A DNA stretch of 64,000 nucleotides, taken from contig NZ_BAKW01000002.1 in NCBI RefSeq assembly GCF_000614545.1, forward strand, positions 62,001 through 126,000. Reading direction: 5' to 3'. Below, piece after piece: positions 58,408 to 64,000 of this stretch. Below the pieces are notes generated by a model, which was given only the letters and a program-made list of their open reading frames with translations, had not been told where the DNA came from and made no database searches. The stretch comes from Asaia platycodi JCM 25414 (lineage in GTDB: Bacteria > Pseudomonadota > Alphaproteobacteria > Acetobacterales > Acetobacteraceae). The translations under genes and the position numbers were made by a program. Each line of letters begins with the position of its first letter. Positions within the stretch are counted from its first letter, which is position 1.

Positions 58408-59094
58408 AGCTCGACCATCCCTTCTCACGCAATTCGCAGGCAGGCAGGTGCCGCAACCATACCCCCAGTCGTGCCGGTGCGTGCGGTCGCCAAGATAGCA
58501 GCTATGGCTGTCTCGATTGATCGCTGTAACCATTTTCCTACCGCCCAGTGTCTCTGCCAGACGCCAGGTCGCGGCCTTGTCCAGCCACATCAGCGGCGTG
58601 TGCAGCACGAAGCGCGTTTCCATGCCGAGATTGAGGGCCACCTGCAATGCCTTGATGGTGTCGTCGCGGCAATCGGGATAGCCGGAATAGTCGGTTTCGC
58701 AGACGCCGGTCACGATATGGCGGGCATTGCGCCTGACACCCAGAGTAGCGGCAAAGCTCAGAAAGAGCAGGTTGCGACCCGGCACGAAAGTCGAGGGCAG
58801 GCCGTTTTCGTTCATCTCGATAGCGGCTTCACGCGTGAGCGCGGTCTCGGAAATCTGCCCGAGAACGGAGAGATCGAGCGTATGGTCCTCGCCCAGCCTG
58901 TCGCGCCATTCCGGCTTGGCGTCGATCATGGTCGTGCGTAGCGTGTCACGGCATTCCAGCTCCACCGCGTGACGTTGACCATAGGCAAAGCCAAGCGTCT
59001 CGACGTGTGCAAAGCGGTCGAGAGCCCAGGCCAGACAGGTGGCCGAGTCCTGGCCACCGGAGAACAGAACGATCGCCTTATCGTCAGAGAGCAT
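58394..59094 (-). CDS. queC: 7-cyano-7-deazaguanine synthase (one frame break near its end)
   Basis: ATP-dependent nitrile-forming enzyme making preQ0. Pyrophosphatase loop SGGQDSATC lies at residues 12-20, followed by [17 protein letters not shown] and [14 protein letters not shown]. Zinc-binding cysteines are in SCYLGD and GYGCGTC, and after adding one base near 58450 the end reads [15 protein letters not shown], the expected fourth-Cys region, and stops at 58394. Reconstructed length is 233. The start TGATG shares one base with the queE stop. Confidence 0.92.
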
Positions 59095-59735
59095 CAGGGA
59101 ATCCCGATCAGCTTGTGGGTTTGAAGCGACAGGCGCCAGCGCGGGTTTTTCAGGCAATAGGCGACGGCTTTTTGCGTGTTCTCGACACGCTCGGGGCCAT
59201 CCATGGGTTGCAGCCAGAAATGAGCGAAATCCCAGCCCTCGAAGAGGTCGGGCGGCAGGGTTTCCTGCGGAAAGACCAGCTTTAGTTCCTGCCCGGAGCG
59301 CTGGACCAGGGTGCTTGACGGTTTGGGGCTGATGCAGACCCAGTCGATGCCCTCAGGCGCCTCGATCGTGCCGTTGCTCTCGATGGCGATCTCGAACCCT
59401 GCCTTGTGCACTGCTGCAACGAGCGCCGCATCGATCTGCAACAGAGGTTCGCCCCCCGTGAAAACGACATAGCGTCGCCCTGACTCGGTCGAGGCGGCCT
59501 CCCAGCAGGTGACGAGTGCCTGCGCAAGATCTTCTGCGGTAGCGAAACGCCCGCCGCCCTCGCCATTCGTACCGACGAAATCGGTGTCGCAGAACTGGCA
59601 GGCGGCCTTGTGACGATCTTCCTCACGGCCCGACCAGAGATTGCATCCGGCAAAGCGACAGAACACGGAGGCGCGCCCGGTATGGGCGCCTTCTCCCTGA
59701 AGTGTCGCGAAGAGTTCCTTTACGGCGTATGGCAT
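59094..59735 (-). CDS. queE: 7-carboxy-7-deazaguanine synthase (radical SAM)
   Basis: 213 residues from ATG 59735, beginning [20 protein letters not shown]. The [4Fe-4S] site is the Cx14CxxC variant: Cys in FAGCNLW, then CQFC 14 residues later, a form known from Burkholderia Que[15 protein letters not shown] and SPKPSS follow. It rearranges carboxytetrahydropterin from QueD to the deazapurine used by QueC. First gene of the queE-queC-queD operon. ATG 59744 is a possible alternative start. Confidence 0.92.
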   Translation of the reverse strand: MPYAVKELFATLQGEGAHTGRASVFCRFAGCNLWSGREEDRHKAACQFCDTDFVGTNGEGGGRFATAEDLAQALVTCWEAASTESGRRYVVFTGGEPLLQIDAALVAAVHKAGFEIAIESNGTIEAPEGIDWVCISPKPSSTLVQRSGQELKLVFPQETLPPDLFEGWDFAHFWLQPMDGPERVENTQKAVAYCLKNPRWRLSLQTHKLIGIP

Positions 59736-59800
59736 GCCTCGCATGTCGGCGAGCCGGGCGCTTGATGCAAGTGAAAAATGGGTCTTTTTCGCCGCAGGCG

Positions 59801-60818
59801 TTATTTGGCGCCTGTTTCCGATGTTGCGGATGATGGCGGTGCTTGATTTTCGTCGCGCGGTATCTCGGAAATATGCTGCACGTACATCGTGTTCTCGGTC
59901 GTGATCCAGACACGGTGATGACGCAGGAAATCGGCGCCGAACAGGGCATAATCGAGCGTGTCATTATCCATGATGATCACTTCAGGATTATGGATCGTAA
60001 AATCGCCGAGCGTCAGTGTCCTGAAACGGTGATGATAGGCCGTAACCTTGTCGTCGCCCACGGCCTGCACATCGGTCGTGGAGCGATCATTTTTCAGCAT
60101 GGCATCGGTGACGCCAAGCTTGCGGGCCATGCGCAGCGGTATAACGGTGCGCGAGGCACCTGTGTCGAAAACAGCGCGTATGGGTTCGCCCCCGTCGAGC
60201 GCGAAATGCAGATGCAGCTTCATGTCGTCGAGATCGCGATCGATCCGCACGGTATGCATCGTGCCTTTCCAGAGAGGCATCGGGTAAGGGCATCGCTTCA
60301 TATCGAGCAACTGCATCTGATGATGCGGCATATCGATCACAAGGTCCGTTGCCAGCAGGATCTCGGCGCCTATCATGCCTACAAGCGGCGGCAGGAGGGG
60401 GCCTGGTGGGATGGAAAGGCTGGGAGGTCATGACGAAGGCATGGTTTGTGTTGGTGGCGCCGCCCAGTCCGATATCATCTACCTGCACGATACGCTGGAA
60501 CTCGGTGCCTTTGACGCCGATAGCCCGGACCATGCCTCCCGAATAGCTCAGTTCGAGCATCCCGGCATATTCCTCGCCCAATACACTGTTATAGGCCCCG
60601 GTATCGACCTCGAACAGTACAGGATGCTTGTTGATCGTGGCGCGTACGACCGGCACATTATGAGACGAGTAGAGGGGCAGGCGTCCCAGCGTGCCAATGG
60701 TGCAGGAACCGTCTTTCACGGGCGCATCGCAGCCAGCCAGCAGATTCATGCCAAGTAGAAGAATTAAGCATGAGAGTAGTCGCGTTGCTGGCCCTGACGC
60801 GGCTTTCTTCATGGGCAT
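59801..60818 (-). CDS. Lipoprotein with two retropepsin-like aspartic protease domains (two bases missing)
   Basis: About 339 residues. A lipoprotein signal ends in LLAGC (Cys30). Two pepsin-like half-domains follow, each with a DTGA catalytic motif: Asp72 in FEVDTGAYNSVLG and Asp219 in AVFDTGASRTVIP. Each half is of gag-asp-protease size. The frame changes near 60400, where two bases appear missing before LPPLVGMIGAEIL. Two half-domains in one chain could form the active dimer internally, as in pepsin, in the periplasm. Start ATG 60818 has GGAAAGAG upstream. Substrate unknown. Confidence 0.78.
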
Positions 60819-61038
60819 GCGACGGCTCTTTCCATGCTTTTTCTGCTTCGTTCTTCTGAATTGCAACGATGATGTAACAGTCGTGCCGCGCTCGCAAGGG
60901 CGTTCTATCCGTATTGGGGGTTTTGCAGGTGAGACATGCCGGGTCTCGTCTCTGTACCTGCATCTTGCTTCGGCCGGATGATGCCGATACCTGCCGTCTT
61001 TAATGGCCTCAACGACAGGGAGGCGAGGAGAGAAATCC

Positions 61039-62040
61039 ATGCGTGCCAGGTTCAGACAAATCGCTCTCATCGGCGGGCTTCTTACGGTCATGCTTTTGCC
61101 TGCCGGACCGGCTCAGGCCAGGGGCTTCGAAGTGACGGTGCTCGGTGCGCATGGCGGGCTCGAAGACGGCAATCTGAGTGCGTATCTTGTGCGCGAGCAG
61201 GGTGCAGATGTTGGCGTGCTGCTGGATGCCGGTACAGTGATGAATGGCCTCGAAAAAGCCGACGCGGCCCATGATTTCGATCATCTCGCCCTGCCACATG
61301 ATACGAAAATCTCGCGCATCGGCCTGCTGCTCCATCATGTCATTCAGGGCTATCTGCTCAGCCATGCCCATCTCGATCATGTGGCGGGGCTGCTGGCTGT
61401 GTCGCCTGACGATACGGGTAAGCCCATCTATGCCCTGCCGTCGGTCTTGTCGGTGATGCAGGACGATCTGTTCAACCATCGCGTCTGGCCCAATCTGGCC
61501 GATCGCGGGGCAAAACCTGCCCTGGGCCTGTTTCATTACCACGATCTGCTCCCTGACCAGACCGTTCCTCTCTCAGGGACAGGGCTGAGCGTCACCGCTT
61601 TTCCGCTCAGCCATGGCGGCGTGGAATCGACGGCTTTCCTGTTGCGCTCAGGGTCCGATGCGCTGCTTTATCTCGGCGATACGGGGCCAGACCTTCTGGA
61701 AAAAGGAGACAGGCTGGCCGCGCTCTGGAAAGTCGTGGCCCCTATGATCCGCGCTCATGAACTCCGGGGTCTTGTCATCGAGTGCTCTTATGACAATAGC
61801 AGGCGCGATTCACAGCTCTACGGTCATCTGACTCCGGCCTGGCTATTGCGCGAGCTTGCGGCATTGAAGGCTGAGGCCGGTGTGCCCATGAAGGGTTTTC
61901 CGGTGCTCGTTGCCCATATCAAGCCCGTGCTCACTGGCGGCGCTTCAGCGGAATCTCTGATCGAAACCCAGCTTCAGGCAGGGAATACAGAGGGTTTTCG
62001 CTTCATCATTGCCCGGCAGGGCCTTTCTTTGTCGTTCTAG
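61039..62040 (+). CDS. Class II cyclic-nucleotide phosphodiesterase-like metallohydrolase
   Basis: 333 residues. Signal peptide MRARFRQIALIGGLLTVMLLP ends near AQA, so the enzyme is periplasmic. The metallo-beta-lactamase-fold signature of class II PDEs, SHAHLDHVAG, lies at residues 108-117, with FPLSHGG, LLYLGDTGPD and VAHIKP supplying other metal ligands. Family members such as CpdP hydrolyse cAMP or cGMP. GAGGAGAG precedes ATG 61039. It is divergent from the aspartic protease gene by about 220 bp. Confidence 0.85.
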   Translation: MRARFRQIALIGGLLTVMLLPAGPAQARGFEVTVLGAHGGLEDGNLSAYLVREQGADVGVLLDAGTVMNGLEKADAAHDFDHLALPHDTKISRIGLLLHHVIQGYLLSHAHLDHVAGLLAVSPDDTGKPIYALPSVLSVMQDDLFNHRVWPNLADRGAKPALGLFHYHDLLPDQTVPLSGTGLSVTAFPLSHGGVESTAFLLRSGSDALLYLGDTGPDLLEKGDRLAALWKVVAPMIRAHELRGLVIECSYDNSRRDSQLYGHLTPAWLLRELAALKAEAGVPMKGFPVLVAHIKPVLTGGASAESLIETQLQAGNTEGFRFIIARQGLSLSF

Positions 62041-62383
62041 GCGCGTGCCCCGCCACGCTCACCCATGGTGATCGCCCTATTCGTCAGACGAGTTGAACAG
62101 ATCTGATTTGTAGATCCGGCGCACAAGAAGACCGGCCAGAAGCGGGCCGATCGCATAGCTGCAAAAACAAAACAAATCATGAAGTAATCGGCACTTGTCA
62201 TTTCTGCGGGAGAGCCTCGATCTTTGCCCTGCGATCATAGACCAGGCTGGGGCAGCGATCCATCTGCCCTACCACCGACGATAATTTTCGGGCCACGAAG
62301 AAGGGGTTGAAGGTGCTGACCCTTGGAGTGGCGCGTCCGAAAGGCTAGAGCTTCTGCTCTGGGTCAAGCAAAGAGCGAGAAGC
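62041..62383. other. 343-bp gap with a possible small membrane-protein frame
   Basis: No firm gene. On the minus strand, 62201-62077 could encode a 41-residue single-helix protein if one base is missing: it starts MTSADYFMI and ends YAIGPLLAGLLVRRIYKSD followed by LFNSSDE and a stop. Hydrophobicity and the basic stop-transfer are convincing, but the ribosome site is weak. The rest of the gap precedes the exporter genes and likely holds their promoter. Confidence 0.3.
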
Positions 62384-63235
62384 ATGAACACGACGCAGCC
62401 AAGGGCAGGCGACAGGGAAAAGGTGCTCGATCTGTATCCTTTGTCAGGATGGGCGCGTTACCGGGCGGCATTCGTCGATCTGCGTCAGGGACTGAGCCTT
62501 TTGCCTCTCGCCATGACGCTGGGCTGGCTCGATATCAAGATGCGCTATCGCGGATCGATTCTCGGCCCATTCTGGCTGACGATCAGCACGGCGGTCATGG
62601 TGGCGGCCCTTGGGTTCTTGTACGCAGAGCTGTTCGGTATTGCTCTTGGCAACTATCTTCCATTTCTTGCCCTGTCTCTGGTTCTTTGGGGCTACATCTC
62701 AACCCTGATCACCGAGAGCACGACTGTCTTTTCGCAGGCCTCAAGCCTCATACAATCTGCCCGGACACCGTTCAGCGTCTTCGCCCTGCAGGTCATCGTA
62801 CGCAATTTTCTCGTTCTGGCGCATAACGCAGCTGTCGTGCTGGTCGTGTTTCTGATCTTTCATGTCGTGCCTCACAAGATCTGGCTGGTGGTGCCTGCTC
62901 TGGTGCTCTGGAGTGTGGACAGCTTCGCCATCATGCTTTGCCTGGGGCTTCTGGGCGCGCGGTTTCGCGATATTCCGCCGATCATCGTCTCGCTGCTTCA
63001 GGTCTTTTTCTTCATCACGCCGGTTATCTGGCGACCCGAGCTGGTCGGGCCCCTTGCGGACTGGTTGCTGCTAGACCCGTTCCATCCGCTGCTTGCCATT
63101 GTTCGCGCACCGCTTATCGGTGAAAGCCTGTCTCCGCTCATCTGGGAGGCTGCCTTGGCCCATAGCGCCATTCTGATTGTAGCGGCTGCGCTTTTCTTTG
63201 CCCGTTTCCGCGCCCGTATCGCTTACTGGGTTTGA
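62384..63235 (+). CDS. Polysaccharide ABC exporter, permease subunit
   Basis: 283 residues with six membrane helices, of the Wzm/KpsM (ABC-2) type. RQGLSLLPLAMTLGWLDIK and RYRGSILGPFWLTIS are characteristic near the N-terminus, with LGARFRDIPPIIVSLLQ later. It would export O-antigen or capsule-like polysaccharide with the ATPase that starts 2 bp after its stop. The O-antigen-ligase-like gene at 532-1874 suggests the chromosome makes surface glycans. Confidence 0.88.
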   Translation: MNTTQPRAGDREKVLDLYPLSGWARYRAAFVDLRQGLSLLPLAMTLGWLDIKMRYRGSILGPFWLTISTAVMVAALGFLYAELFGIALGNYLPFLALSLVLWGYISTLITESTTVFSQASSLIQSARTPFSVFALQVIVRNFLVLAHNAAVVLVVFLIFHVVPHKIWLVVPALVLWSVDSFAIMLCLGLLGARFRDIPPIIVSLLQVFFFITPVIWRPELVGPLADWLLLDPFHPLLAIVRAPLIGESLSPLIWEAALAHSAILIVAAALFFARFRARIAYWV

Positions 63236-63237
63236 TC

Positions 63238-64000
63238 ATGACCAGAGTTCTCGTTGACCGTCTGTGCCTGCAATTTCCGGTTTATCATTCTGAAAACCGT
63301 ACCTTGAAGCGTTCCATGGCCCAGGCCGTCGCCAACCATACGCGCCAGGGGGCGGGTAGCGCTCTGGTGGAGGATGCGCGGCATCGAGTGACGGTCGATG
63401 TGCTGAGAGAGATCAGTTTCACGCTGGGCAAAGGGGAGCGCCTCGGCCTTATCGGCGGCAACGGGGCAGGCAAAACCACGCTCCTGCGCGCTTTGGCGGG
63501 TATTTATGAGCCCGTATCGGGGCGCGTGCGCATAACGGGGTCTATCGGTACCCTGCTCGATACGCAGCTCGGCATGAATATGGAGCTTACGGGCCTCGAA
63601 AACGTGCGCCTGCGCTGCCTCTCTCATGGGCTTGGTCGGGTGGCGACAGCGCGATTCTGCAAAACGTCGTGGAATTTGCCGAACTGGGCGATTTTCTGTC
63701 ATTGCCGGTCAAGACTTATAGCAGCGGCATGCTGGTGCGCCTCGCTTTCGGGTTGGCCACAGCCATAACGCCTGATGTGCTGCTGATGGATGAGTGGTTC
63801 ATGGCAGGTGACATCACCTTCATGGAAAAAGCGCAAAAGCGTATTGAGACCCTTGTTCAGGATGCGGACACGCTCGTCATGTCGTCCCACCAACCCGAGA
63901 TCATCCGTCGCTGGTGCACACGTCTGCTCTGGCTGGAAAATGGCCAGATCCGTATGGACGGCCCGGCAGATGCGGTTCTGGACACTTATCTGGCGGCTTG
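63238..64000 (+). CDS. Polysaccharide ABC exporter, ATPase subunit (partial, one frame break)
   Basis: Wzt/KpsT-type ATPase running off the window. Walker A GGNGAGKTT is at residues 73-81; GSIGTLLDTQLGMNMELTG is the typical exporter Q-loop region; after a frame break near 63640 come the signature YSSGMLVRLAF, Walker B VLLMDEW and the switch VMSSHQPE. The reading continues to base 64000 without a stop, so a C-terminal carbohydrate-binding domain, if present, is not visible. Confidence 0.85.

Noticed and set aside
1-64000. CRISPR arrays, insertion sequences, prophage
   Set aside because: No regularly spaced short repeats, no transposase or integrase motifs, and no structural phage genes were recognised.

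Overview
The window reads as chromosomal DNA of an acetic acid bacterium (Acetobacteraceae, Alphaproteobacteria). The inference rests on moderately high GC, the dusB-ntrYX-hfq-hflX order, an acetoin dehydrogenase operon, a ribitol-dehydrogenase-like SDR, a beta-barrel porin, and a Hint-domain protein with AIDA-like repeats of a kind common in that family. Asaia or a close relative is a guess that the sequence alone cannot prove.

Layout. 1-3.9 kb: partial aldo/keto reductase, O-antigen-ligase-like membrane protein, CobW-type GTPase and WD40 protein. 4-12.8 kb: late cobalamin assembly and salvage (cobS-cobT against cobU-cobO-cobQ, then bluB-cbiB against cobC), interrupted by an unknown gene and a LysR regulator; no corrin-ring genes are present. 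13-20.6 kb: dusB, a degenerate NtrC-like gene, ntrY, ntrX, hfq, hflX. 20.7-28.8 kb: phosphatase, host-attachment-type protein, alpha/beta hydrolase pair, SulP transporter, tRNA-His, and a three-gene envelope cluster. 29-30 kb: rplM-rpsI with a clear terminator. 30-35.5 kb: accessory stretch with a roughly 1,268-residue repeat/Hint protein and an AT-rich LysR gene. 36-49 kb: hydrolase-isomerase pair, acoCBA with a divergent GAF-HTH regulator, SDRs, a PepSY protein, panC-panB and ilvE. 49-52 kb: folP, a folB-folK fusion and folE. 52-62 kb: MRJP-type protein, MgtC family protein, porin, SDR, exonuclease, queD-queC-queE, a double retropepsin-like lipoprotein and a cyclic-nucleotide phosphodiesterase-like enzyme. 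62.4-64 kb: the start of a polysaccharide ABC exporter.

The strongest overall signal is technical. Well over twenty conserved genes are interrupted by frame breaks, and in each case I worked through, adding one missing base (or two in a GCGC context) restores the family sequence and an exact multiple of three. I saw no break that required an extra base to be removed. The simplest reading is a deletion-prone assembly, not mass pseudogenisation, so these genes are annotated as CDS across their full reconstructed span.

No CRISPR array, insertion sequence, prophage or cobalamin riboswitch was recognised. Candidates for real biology are the repeat/Hint protein with an exact internal 255-bp duplication, the receiver-less NtrC-like gene lacking GAFTGA, the AAA-less AcoR-like regulator, the two-domain retropepsin-like lipoprotein, a 14-bp palindrome before rplM, and two diverged copies of an intergenic element.
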